DNA of 64,000 nucleotides from Hyphomicrobiales bacterium (GTDB taxonomy: Bacteria > Pseudomonadota > Alphaproteobacteria > Rhizobiales > Rhizobiaceae). This document shows, in pieces, positions 9,419 to 17,344 of the stretch (positions are counted from its first letter, which is position 1; every line of letters starts with the position of its first letter). The position numbers and the translations under genes were made by a program. The stretch spans positions 124,001 to 188,000 of the forward strand of contig UICE01000008.1 of NCBI GenBank assembly GCA_900471815.1, in the 5' to 3' direction. The notes beneath the pieces were generated by a model. It ran no database searches. It was not told the origin of the DNA and was given only the letters and a program-made list of their open reading frames with translations.

Positions 9419-10264
9419 CAGAATGTCAAACTGAGGTTCGGTAAGCGGGAGAGCAGAAACTTTGATTGCCTCGACGTGATCTTCGCGAAAAATGAGGCAA
9501 TCCTCGTAAAAGCGGCCCAGATACTGCGTGAAAGCGATGGATTGTTCCCGGCCGTAAAATATCGGTGAAAACTCCATATAGAGCGGTATTTTTCTCTTTA
9601 ATAGCGTCTGCATGGAGTTACAAGCAACCGGTTCGTATCCTTCAATATCCATCCATATAAGGCCGATTTCTTGCGGCAATATATTTGCTTCGGAGAGAAT
9701 TGTGTCTACGGGTTTTACAGGCACGGTGATTTTATGATCGTGCTTGCTTTTCCTGGAAGTACTGCTTTTCCCGTGATTGTTCTGATGTTGGAAAAAATCA
9801 ATCTCGCCTTCAACGTCGCCAGCAGCGCATTGTATTGGAAGTATTTTAGCCTGCAGATGGTTCTGAGAAATATTGTGTTGCAACAGTTCGAAGTTGCGAG
9901 GATCAGCTTCTATGCTGATGATCCGTGAAAATACCTGGCTCAGTGCAAAATAGATCGTTTGGGTTCCGATGTTCCCGCCAATCTCAAGCAAAGTACTTTC
10001 ACCGCTTAAAAGCTTCTTTTCCCGGAGAGTTGAAAGTAACCGGTCAACGTGATCTCGCTCAAAATTGCCTTTGCGAAAAACTTTCTTCCCAATGTAGTCG
10101 TGTGGAGACACTGTCATGAGATGATCGCCACAATTAACGGTCAAATTAACGACCCGTGGACCAATTGTATTGATCAAGAGCTCTCGGCCATACCTGGTAT
10201 CGAAGAAGCGGGCGACAAGATCGAATTTCCACTTATTAAAGCGTCGGCCCCACCGGTTTTTCAT
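9398..10264 (-). CDS. FkbM family methyltransferase
   Basis: 288 residues. Class I methyltransferase features are motif I LLEIGGNIGTQTIYFAL (about residue 92), the acidic strand IISIEADPRNFELLQHNI, and IWMDIEGYEP with the FkbM-type DIEG motif. Family members O-methylate sugars or polyketide-like groups, often on exported polysaccharides or lipids. The start codon overlaps the stop of the upstream ferredoxin-cyclase (ATGA), so the two are co-translated. Methylation of the local glycan is inferred, not shown. Confidence 0.85.
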   Translation of the reverse strand: MKNRWGRRFNKWKFDLVARFFDTRYGRELLINTIGPRVVNLTVNCGDHLMTVSPHDYIGKKVFRKGNFERDHVDRLLSTLREKKLLSGESTLLEIGGNIGTQTIYFALSQVFSRIISIEADPRNFELLQHNISQNHLQAKILPIQCAAGDVEGEIDFFQHQNNHGKSSTSRKSKHDHKITVPVKPVDTILSEANILPQEIGLIWMDIEGYEPVACNSMQTLLKRKIPLYMEFSPIFYGREQSIAFTQYLGRFYEDCLIFREDHVEAIKVSALPLTEPQFDILLLNAPI

Positions 10265-11967
10265 AGGAAAGAGGCGCTCATCTGTTGAGTAACAACGTAG
10301 ATTCTGAGTGGTTCGGCTCGTCCTCTAACTGTTATTTCACGGCTTTCGAGCTGACTGGTATCAGAGCCGGCTTTCTCGATTGTCGGTTCTGACACAACAA
10401 GCGTTACATTGAGCTCTTTGGCAATTGTTTCAAGTCGGCTTGCAACGTTCACAGTATCACCTATTGCGGTTAAGCTCTTCACATTGCTGTAGCCCATGGC
10501 GCCCACAATTGCAGGTCCCGAGTGAACGCCGATTGCGACGCGCAGAGGGATAGCAAGACCTGTCGAAAGTTCATCGCTCAGCCGGTCTATCTCACGAATG
10601 ATAATTGCGCAGGCCTTGAGTGCTTGCCGACATGCATCTTCCGGTCGCCCTTGCAGTCCAAACAAAGCCATAGCGCCGTCGCCGATAAATTTGTCTAAAC
10701 GACCGCCAGCCTGTTCCACTGCTTGGCCTATGATAGCAAAATAGCGGTTAAGCAGGAAAACTACGTCGTAGGGTAGCTGCGCTTCGGTAAGAGTGGTGAA
10801 GTTACGAATATCACAAAAAAGAATGACGATTTCTTGCTCGCGGCCAGGATTAACTTGCTGGCTATTGGCAGGCAAGTTGCTCTCCAGAGTTGGCACCAAC
10901 AATGGAACAATGCTGATGTTATTCAAGGGACGCAGCTGACAAGCGAGCCGAACATCAGGGTCGGCATTGATGCGGTTCAAGGTCGCCTGTTCAGTCGCGT
11001 CCGGTTTCAACAGAGTATCGCCACCTTCGATTATTTGGACTCGGCATGTGGAGCAACGCCCCTTTCCACCACACACTGCATAATGAGGGATACCGCCGAT
11101 CCGGCTTGCTTCAAGAACACTAAAGCCGCGGGGAACGCGAACTGTTTGGCCCTCAGGGTAGCGTATCTCGATTTGATCGAAACGTTCGCGCCAACTGCGG
11201 ATAAAGCGCAGGGTTAACACGCTCAACAGACTCGCAGCAAAAAGCCCATAGAGCATGAACTTTATTACCATTAGCTGCTGCGCTGCTGCTGGGCTGACAA
11301 TACCGCCGCCGTGAGAGCCAATTGAAGAATAACCACTGCCGTAGCTCGACTGGACAGGTTCGCTGGCAAGAATTCTCCCCGTATAGGCAAAACCCAAAAG
11401 ACCAAGAACCGGCAGCAGAATTGCTAGCGTCAAAAAGAATGGAGCTGCTCGGGAATACCAGTCGCGATACCGCAACCAAAAGTGTACGCCAATGCATCCA
11501 TGCGCCCATACAACCAGAAGCGCCAAGGATTGTCTTAAAGCGTTGCCGGAGGATTCAACCCATAGACTCCTGATGACAAATTCATATGTGTCGTGCAGAC
11601 CGACGATCTCATATCGGATGCGTGTACTGACGACATGTTCAATCAACAGAGCAGGAATTAATAGCCCGAGTATGATTTGGCTGGCTTCTCGCAATGGCAT
11701 GACCAATGTGCGACGCAGATAAATTGATCTCATGACAAGCGCTACGTGAGTGACTGCAGCTCCGTAAAACAGAATTGTACCTACCGGATTTCTCCAAATT
11801 GCGAGAAACCAGTGACGTCCCTCTTCCGCAGCTTTAAGAGAGATCAGGTTGAGCGAATGGTTGGCCAGATGAAGCATGACAAAAGCGAGCATAATCAGCC
11901 CCGAGATCAAGCGTATTCTGCGCAATGATCGTTCGGAACTGATTGTATTGGTGGCAAAAGCTGTCAT
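10261..11967 (-). CDS. Membrane-anchored 2Fe-2S ferredoxin / class III adenylate cyclase fusion
   Basis: 568 residues in three parts. Residues 1-255 hold about six hydrophobic helices with several His (MLHLANHSLNL, THVALVMRS, VWAHGCIGVHFW), possibly heme ligands. Residues 265-355 form a plant-type ferredoxin domain with Cys299, Cys305, Cys308 and Cys343 (CGGKGRCSTC ... LACQL). Residues 375-560 form a class III cyclase with metal Asp386 (FCDIRNFT) and Asp430 (FIGDGAMALFG), the adenine-type Lys426, and IGDTVNVASRLE with Asp504, Asn507 and Arg511. All catalytic residues are present, so redox-regulated cAMP production is plausible. It heads an operon with the FkbM gene. Confidence 0.88.
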   Translation of the reverse strand: MTAFATNTISSERSLRRIRLISGLIMLAFVMLHLANHSLNLISLKAAEEGRHWFLAIWRNPVGTILFYGAAVTHVALVMRSIYLRRTLVMPLREASQIILGLLIPALLIEHVVSTRIRYEIVGLHDTYEFVIRSLWVESSGNALRQSLALLVVWAHGCIGVHFWLRYRDWYSRAAPFFLTLAILLPVLGLLGFAYTGRILASEPVQSSYGSGYSSIGSHGGGIVSPAAAQQLMVIKFMLYGLFAASLLSVLTLRFIRSWRERFDQIEIRYPEGQTVRVPRGFSVLEASRIGGIPHYAVCGGKGRCSTCRVQIIEGGDTLLKPDATEQATLNRINADPDVRLACQLRPLNNISIVPLLVPTLESNLPANSQQVNPGREQEIVILFCDIRNFTTLTEAQLPYDVVFLLNRYFAIIGQAVEQAGGRLDKFIGDGAMALFGLQGRPEDACRQALKACAIIIREIDRLSDELSTGLAIPLRVAIGVHSGPAIVGAMGYSNVKSLTAIGDTVNVASRLETIAKELNVTLVVSEPTIEKAGSDTSQLESREITVRGRAEPLRIYVVTQQMSASFL

Positions 11968-12077
11968 GAAATCCGTAGCAATTTCTGTCTGGTTAGCTTA
12001 GTTGACCCGATGTGGTTTGGCGAGTAGGGCGATGCACTCGCTCTGCCCGTTAAAAATGGCAAGACAAAGCCTTAATC

Positions 12078-12112
12078 GTTGACGATATTTTGCAGCGACT
12101 GCAAACGTCAGC
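12078..12112. repeat. Long hairpin / dyad in the intergenic region between divergent genes
   Basis: GTTGACG (12078-12084) pairs with CGTCAGC (12106-12112, one G-U), and inside it TTTGCAG (12089-12095) pairs perfectly with CTGCAAA (12099-12105) around a CGA loop. The result is a 14-bp stem with a 4-nt bulge. No T-run follows on either side, so it is not a standard terminator. A smaller CTCG/CGAG hairpin follows at 12113-12124. It sits in the 226-base gap between the ferredoxin-cyclase and a glycosyltransferase and may be an operator or a structured leader. Confidence 0.55.
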
Positions 12113-12193
12113 CTCGGGGCCGAGCCCTTGTGAAGCAGTTTATCTTCCCGCATGGTGCGGCAGGTTTGTTGAGAAGGTTATATTGCTTCGCAC

Positions 12194-13288
12194 ATGCACA
12201 TTGCTTTTTATGCTCCGTTGAAATCTCCTAATCATCCTGTTCCTTCGGGGGACCGTGCCATGGCACGGCTTTTAATCCAGGCAATGCAAAGGGCGGGCCA
12301 CCGCGTAGAGATCGCCTCGGAACTAAGAAGCTTTACCAAAACGCCTGATCAGACTCTTCTATCCACGATCCGCGGCGGTGCAGAACAGGAGCGCGGTCGG
12401 CTCGCAGATTTATGGCAATCGGGAAACAAGCCCGATCTATGGTTTACGTACCATCCCTATTATAAAGCACCGGATCTGGTGGGGCCGAGTTTGGCGACTA
12501 TGTTTGAACTGCCTTACATTACCGCCGAGGCCTCATATTCTAAACGCCGCGATGATGAGGAGTGGGCAGAACAGCAATCATATGTTGTCAATGGCGTTCG
12601 GCAGGCCGCAGTAAACATCTGTTTCACGCGAAGAGATGAGGTCGGACTTGAGCAGCTCGTATCTAAAAAGCGCTTGAAAAGATTGCCGCCATTTATCGAC
12701 ATTGCGGCTTTTTCGGATGAGCCAACTGCGGTTACTACCAATCAACTTGTTACCGTTGCCATGATGAGGTCGGGTGACAAACTGGAAAGCTACCGGATGC
12801 TGGCAGCGTCCCTAGCGCTTCTGGGTGATATGCCCTGGAAATTGAGGATTATTGGCGACGGCCCTGCCAGCGCCATGGTGAAGGCTTGTTTCGCCGGTAT
12901 AAGAGAAGATCGCATAGAATGGCTCGGGCAACAACAATCCCGGGAAGTCACGAAAATCCTCTATGAATCGGACATATATGTCTGGCCGGGTTTTGGCGAA
13001 GCCTATGGAATTGCTTATCTTGAAGCACAGGCAGCTGGCCTGCCGGTTATAGCTCAAGCAGTGGCAGGTGTTCCAGAAGTTGTAAAAAACGGAGTAACAG
13101 GAATTCTTACGCCAGAAAATGATGTGGCTGCCTTTAGCAGAGCAATTGAGCATTTATCTCTTAACAATGAGCAGCGCTTGGTTATGGGAAATGCAGCAAG
13201 ACAATTTGTTTTCAAAGAGCGTTCGCTTGAACTGGCATCAGCGCAGTTAAATCTCCTGTTGAGATCTTATACGGAACAAGACCGATGA
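12194..13288 (+). CDS. Glycosyltransferase family 4 protein
   Basis: 364 residues. The GT-B fold is recognisable: an N-terminal HIAFYAPLKSPNHPVPSGDRAMARLL region, a central LVTVAMMRSGDKLESYRMLAASLALL, and the C-terminal donor-binding half with LRIIGDGPA, IEWLGQQ and the GT4 signature FGEAYGIAYLEAQAAGLPVI (about residue 270), then VPEVVKNGVTGILTPENDVAAF. It probably transfers a sugar from a nucleotide-sugar donor to a cytoplasmic glycan intermediate. It overlaps the next gene by four bases (ATGA), forming a two-gene unit. Donor and acceptor are unknown. Confidence 0.88.
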   Translation: MHIAFYAPLKSPNHPVPSGDRAMARLLIQAMQRAGHRVEIASELRSFTKTPDQTLLSTIRGGAEQERGRLADLWQSGNKPDLWFTYHPYYKAPDLVGPSLATMFELPYITAEASYSKRRDDEEWAEQQSYVVNGVRQAAVNICFTRRDEVGLEQLVSKKRLKRLPPFIDIAAFSDEPTAVTTNQLVTVAMMRSGDKLESYRMLAASLALLGDMPWKLRIIGDGPASAMVKACFAGIREDRIEWLGQQQSREVTKILYESDIYVWPGFGEAYGIAYLEAQAAGLPVIAQAVAGVPEVVKNGVTGILTPENDVAAFSRAIEHLSLNNEQRLVMGNAARQFVFKERSLELASAQLNLLLRSYTEQDR

Positions 13289-14034
13289 TTGAAGATGCCG
13301 TTTGGCAACCGTTGCGAGACGAGCTGTCTCGCTGGATAAATGCTAGTCGGAGCGTGCAATTTTGGTTACGCGATGATGATGCCGTGGAGCCTAGCGATGC
13401 TCTGAACCGTTTGCTGATGCTGAGCAATCAGTATGAGGTCCCCGTACTATTGGCGGTGATACCGTCTTTGGCTGGTGCGCCGCTTGCCGACCTGTTAAAG
13501 CCCGAGCGTTTTGCCGCCGTTGCGACACACGGCTGGTCGCACGAAAACCATGCTGGGAAAGGCGAAAAGAAACAGGAGCTGGGTGATCATCGACTTTTGA
13601 AAGTAGTGCTCCACGAACTTGATGAGGGAAGGAGTCGCATCGCTAAGTTGTTCCCCAAACAAGCTTTGCCGATACTTGTGCCGCCATGGAATCGTATTGA
13701 TTCTTCATTGCTACCGCACTTAAACAGTGTGGGATTTGCGGCGCTTTCAGTTTTTGGGAAGGGAAGCGCTGGCCAAGGGCATATTCCGGCCGTGAACACC
13801 CACATTGATTTGATTGATTGGCATGGCACTCGCGGCTGTCGGGACCACAATGAGCTGGTCGCCGAGATAGTCATGGAAATGCGTGGACGTTTTGAAGGTG
13901 ATGACAGTACCATTGGTATTTTGGGTCATCACCTCGTCCACGACGAATCCGCCTGGATTTTCTTGAAGCGGCTGTTCGAAATTACGACTGAGACAGGAGG
14001 ATGCCGCTGGGTCTCGGCAGCGGAACTGATTTAA
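13285..14034 (+). CDS. Polysaccharide deacetylase-like protein
   Basis: 249 residues, no signal peptide. Features of the NodB-like barrel are the acidic FWLRDDDAVEPSDAL near residue 27 (base and metal Asp candidates), PVLLAVIPSLAG, and the metal-type His pair THGWSHENHA (about residues 76-84). Later come ILVPPWNRI and ILGHHLVHD. It could remove acetyl groups from an N-acetylated sugar in the cytoplasm, acting on the product of the glycosyltransferase it is fused to at operon level. The family is diverse, so the exact reaction is uncertain. It converges with the MBL gene 27 bases downstream. Confidence 0.75.
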   Translation: MIEDAVWQPLRDELSRWINASRSVQFWLRDDDAVEPSDALNRLLMLSNQYEVPVLLAVIPSLAGAPLADLLKPERFAAVATHGWSHENHAGKGEKKQELGDHRLLKVVLHELDEGRSRIAKLFPKQALPILVPPWNRIDSSLLPHLNSVGFAALSVFGKGSAGQGHIPAVNTHIDLIDWHGTRGCRDHNELVAEIVMEMRGRFEGDDSTIGILGHHLVHDESAWIFLKRLFEITTETGGCRWVSAAELI

Positions 14035-14061
14035 AGCCTTCCTGCTTCAGATGCATAGGCC

Positions 14062-14892
14062 CTAAAGATCAATGACCTGAAAATCACGTGCCGCAAATGT
14101 TTGTTCGAAACGCACCTTTGCAAGTCGTTCAAATTCGTCAATCTCGTCATCCGTCCGGGAAGGCGCATGATGGAACAAGGCCAGTTTGCCGATTTTTGCA
14201 GCTTCCGCCAGCTTGACTCCGTGTTGCCATGTTGAGTGGCCGTAACCAAAGCGCCGCGGCATCTCGTCTTCGGTATACGTACAGTCATAAACAACGAGGT
14301 CAGCATCCTGGATGAGCCCGAGAACGGCGGGATCCAATTCGCCATCAACATGCTCAGTATCGAATATCAGCGCGAGGACACGCCCCGCCCATTCGATCCT
14401 GTAACCGACACAGCCACCCGGATGGTTGAGTTTATCTGTGCGTATGACAACCTTTTCAAACGGAGTGAGAGTGTCCCCGGTACGAAAATCCTGGAAGTTG
14501 ATACAGGCTTGGCAAATATCGGATTCTATCGGAAACCAAGGCGGACGCATGAACTGCTTGATCATTTGTCCTGTCGTCATTTGCCCTGCCAGATGGCCGG
14601 ACCAGAGACGGACGCTCATCATGGGATTATAAAGAGGCGTGAAATAGGGCAGGCCGATAATATGGTCGTAGTGACTATGGGTATAAATGATATCGAGCTG
14701 TTCGACGCCTTCCCGTGACAAAGCTTCGCCAGCCTGCCGCACACCCGAGCCGGTATCAAAAATTAATCGGCGGTTTCCGCACTGAACTTCAATGCAGGCA
14801 GTATTTCCACCATACCTTACGAACTCCGGCCCCGAAACCGAAACACTGCCTCGCGTTCCCCAGAATTTCACCCGAAATACTTGGTCGTTCAT
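14062..14892 (-). CDS. MBL-fold metallo-hydrolase
   Basis: 276 residues, with strands typical of the metallo-beta-lactamase fold: FWGTRGSVSVSGPEFVRYGG near the N-terminus, LIFDTGSG, then the zinc motif THSHYDHIIGLPYF (HxHxDH, about residue 91), a later His at KLNHPGG, an Asp at FDTEH, and a final His in LFHHAPSRTDDEI. The GTRGS start and C-terminal pattern resemble the PhnP/RNase Z-like or phosphodiesterase branch. A cyclic nucleotide phosphodiesterase role would suit the surrounding cyclases but cannot be told from sequence alone. A short CCCC/GGGG hairpin (14913-14925) lies in its leader. Confidence 0.8.
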   Translation of the reverse strand: MNDQVFRVKFWGTRGSVSVSGPEFVRYGGNTACIEVQCGNRRLIFDTGSGVRQAGEALSREGVEQLDIIYTHSHYDHIIGLPYFTPLYNPMMSVRLWSGHLAGQMTTGQMIKQFMRPPWFPIESDICQACINFQDFRTGDTLTPFEKVVIRTDKLNHPGGCVGYRIEWAGRVLALIFDTEHVDGELDPAVLGLIQDADLVVYDCTYTEDEMPRRFGYGHSTWQHGVKLAEAAKIGKLALFHHAPSRTDDEIDEFERLAKVRFEQTFAARDFQVIDL

Positions 14893-15097
14893 TCTGCTCT
14901 TTACACCTAGTTCCCCATTTTGGGGGATATCGTAGTCAAACTGTGATCGTTATGCGAGGCTTGTATTCCTTTTTATTGACAGGCTACGCATTAAAAATTC
15001 GCTTCTGTTGATATGTAGGCGATAGCAACTTGCTTTTTAAGGTTTATGACAATTAACCAATACAAATAGAATAGTTTATCACTTGAACGGCTCGCTC

Positions 15098-16834
15098 ATG
15101 ACTTCATCCAAATTTGCTCGTATCGCCGTTATTGCAGATGCTCATTTCCACGATCTCTATGGCGATTATGATTTTGAGGGGATAGAGGTCGAGGGCCGTC
15201 GGATGATAGCCCGCAGGCTAACTGATACGATGCGCTCTACCCGCGTTTTCAATGAGAGTTATCAGGCACTAAGGAGTGCGCTTGATAAAATCGTGGCCCG
15301 AGGTATCAACCTCGTCGTTTTACTCGGCGACTATTCCGACGATGGTCAAATCAGTACAATTTCAGCACTTAAAAAATTGCTCGACAGTTACAGCAAAGAT
15401 CATGGCCTCGTTTTCGTCGGAACGGCAGGAAATCACGACATTTTTGGCCAAAACGGCCGTCATCATGCCAAGCGATTTCTCAACGCGAATGGCACCTATA
15501 CGACCGTCGCCAGCGACAGTGAATTTATCGATGAAGATGCCGAGGCGATGGTGTTCAGCGATAAAATGTACTGTTTGGGATACCCTGCAGGCTTGCAAGA
15601 GCTTCCCGATCTAGGCTTTTTTTCAAAAACAGATGCCATCCATTGGGAAACGCCTTTTGGAAGAGGTACCGACTGGGAGAGCCGCCTTTATAATGCCTGT
15701 TCCGCTGATGGGAAAAATGAATATCAACTGATGGATGCATCCTATCTGGTTGAACCGGTACCAAATCTTTGGCTGCTTATGATAGATGCCAATGTGTTTG
15801 AACCTAACAATGGCGATCTTTCAAATGCAGGTTCTGCTGCATTCATAGACAGCACAAATGCGGGCTGGAATGCTATGCTTGTTCATAAACCTTTCATCGT
15901 GGATTGGATGAAAGATGTTTCAGCAAGGGCCAGACTTGAGGGGAAAACACTTCTGGCTTTCTCCCATTATCCAATGATCGACATGATGGATAATACTGCG
16001 GCAGACGAAAAGACATTGTTTGGTATGACAAGTTCTGTCAGGCGAACACCGTCCGGAAAGGTCGCTGACACAGTTATAGAAGCTGGAGTGTCCATACATT
16101 TCAGTGGCCATCTGCATGTGAATGACACGGCCAGAGTTTCGAACATCAAAGGCACTTTGACGAATATAGGTGTACCTTCCCTTGTTGCATTTCCTCCAGC
16201 GTTTAAGATTCTAACGATTGAAGATGAAATGATGAATGTCGAGACAGTATCATTGTGCGATGTGCCAATAGATAACAGGATCAACCGTCAGTACCGAACT
16301 GAAATCGCTGTCACAAAAAAGAATGTCGGCTCTATGCTGGATGCCAGTGACTATGGCGAGTTTCTATCGGCTCACGTGGATCAATTGGTCATACATCGCT
16401 ATTTGAAGCGGGAATGGCCGCCAAAACTTGCACAATTGGCTAGGCAGTTGAATCTTGGTGATCTGTTTCTGCTGGCTCGGTCCGAGAAGATCATGGATTG
16501 GGACGAAATCATTCCGACATTGAAGGCTGAACGTTCCTGCTCAAATTTGGTGCTGGAAACCCTGGGAAAAATGGATTCCGTGCCAGCTCTCGATATGATT
16601 GGCGACTGGTATCGCTTGCGAATGGGCAGCGAGATGGCTTTAGACTGGATATCAGCAGACAGAATGGCGATGTATCGATTGTTGATCGAAGCCTACAAAT
16701 CCGACACCAGTAAGGATGGGGAACCCAAACGCATGTTTGCCACAATGTTTCGAATGATGGCAGCATCTATATCGGGGCTACCGTCCCGCAATTTCTCTGT
16801 TTCGCTTCAAACGGGCCAAGTAATGCGTCAATAG
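15098..16834 (+). CDS. Calcineurin-like metallophosphoesterase with long C-terminal extension
   Basis: 578 residues from ATG 15098 (MTSSKFARIAVIADAHFHD); TTG at 15083 is an alternative start. The dimetal motifs are in order: DAHFHD (about residue 13), LLGDYSDDGQ, TAGNHD, FSHYPM and FSGHLHVND (about residue 345). The phosphoesterase core takes up roughly residues 1-380. The remaining 200 residues are predicted helical and match no family I recognise. There is no signal peptide, so it is probably cytoplasmic. Substrate could be a phosphodiester such as a cyclic nucleotide or a lipid-linked intermediate; not determined. A 205-base AT-rich non-coding stretch precedes it. Confidence 0.82.
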   Translation: MTSSKFARIAVIADAHFHDLYGDYDFEGIEVEGRRMIARRLTDTMRSTRVFNESYQALRSALDKIVARGINLVVLLGDYSDDGQISTISALKKLLDSYSKDHGLVFVGTAGNHDIFGQNGRHHAKRFLNANGTYTTVASDSEFIDEDAEAMVFSDKMYCLGYPAGLQELPDLGFFSKTDAIHWETPFGRGTDWESRLYNACSADGKNEYQLMDASYLVEPVPNLWLLMIDANVFEPNNGDLSNAGSAAFIDSTNAGWNAMLVHKPFIVDWMKDVSARARLEGKTLLAFSHYPMIDMMDNTAADEKTLFGMTSSVRRTPSGKVADTVIEAGVSIHFSGHLHVNDTARVSNIKGTLTNIGVPSLVAFPPAFKILTIEDEMMNVETVSLCDVPIDNRINRQYRTEIAVTKKNVGSMLDASDYGEFLSAHVDQLVIHRYLKREWPPKLAQLARQLNLGDLFLLARSEKIMDWDEIIPTLKAERSCSNLVLETLGKMDSVPALDMIGDWYRLRMGSEMALDWISADRMAMYRLLIEAYKSDTSKDGEPKRMFATMFRMMAASISGLPSRNFSVSLQTGQVMRQ

Positions 16835-16843
16835 CGGTAATAA

Positions 16844-17338
16844 TTACTTGGAAGCGTGCTGCTTTTGTTTGCTGCGAGCTTCACTGAGTTCGGTTGTTGT
16901 ATGGCTTAGACGGTCTGCAAGAACGCGCATGATTTCGATCGTCATTTCCGGATAATCGCTCAGGAGCTTGATAAAGTGGTCTTTGCTTATTCGCAGGGCC
17001 TCCAGCGGCGAGTTTGCCCTGACCGTAGCGGTGCGGGAGACATCGCAAAGGATCGCAATCTCGCCAACGATTGAATCATGTTCGATCTCGGCGACCTTTA
17101 TCTCGCCGCTCGGGCTGTCGGCGAGAATGTCAGCTGCGCCTGACAATATCACATAGGCGGCATCAGCTGGATCACCTTGATTGAACAGTACTTGGCCAGA
17201 CTTGTAGCTTACGCGCTCCGATGTAAATGCGAGAAGTTTCAGTTTTGCGGGAGCAACGCCCGAAAACAGTGGCACCCGCCGCAACATTTCCACTTCGTCT
17301 TTGAGCAGCATATGCGTAGCATCCCCTTTGACAGTCAT
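16844..17338 (-). CDS. Cyclic nucleotide-binding domain protein (no DNA-binding domain)
   Basis: 164 residues made of one cNMP-binding beta-roll. MLRRVPLFSGVAPAKLKLLAF opens the domain, followed by YKSGQVLFNQGDPADAAYVILSG and the phosphate-binding cassette region IVGEIAILCDVSRTATVRA, where the FGE(x)ALL..(P)R(T/S)A pattern is recognisable with Glu and Arg kept. A helix and a short charged tail finish the protein. It has no HTH, so it is not a Crp-type regulator. It follows the ABC exporter by six bases and is probably co-expressed with it; a regulatory subunit role is inferred. Confidence 0.85.
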   Translation of the reverse strand: MTVKGDATHMLLKDEVEMLRRVPLFSGVAPAKLKLLAFTSERVSYKSGQVLFNQGDPADAAYVILSGAADILADSPSGEIKVAEIEHDSIVGEIAILCDVSRTATVRANSPLEALRISKDHFIKLLSDYPEMTIEIMRVLADRLSHTTTELSEARSKQKQHASK

Positions 17339-17344
17339 CGGATT

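Noticed and set aside
14977-15082. TTGACA and AT-rich sequence before the metallophosphoesterase as a defined promoter
   Set aside because: No -10 at the right spacing could be chosen with confidence.
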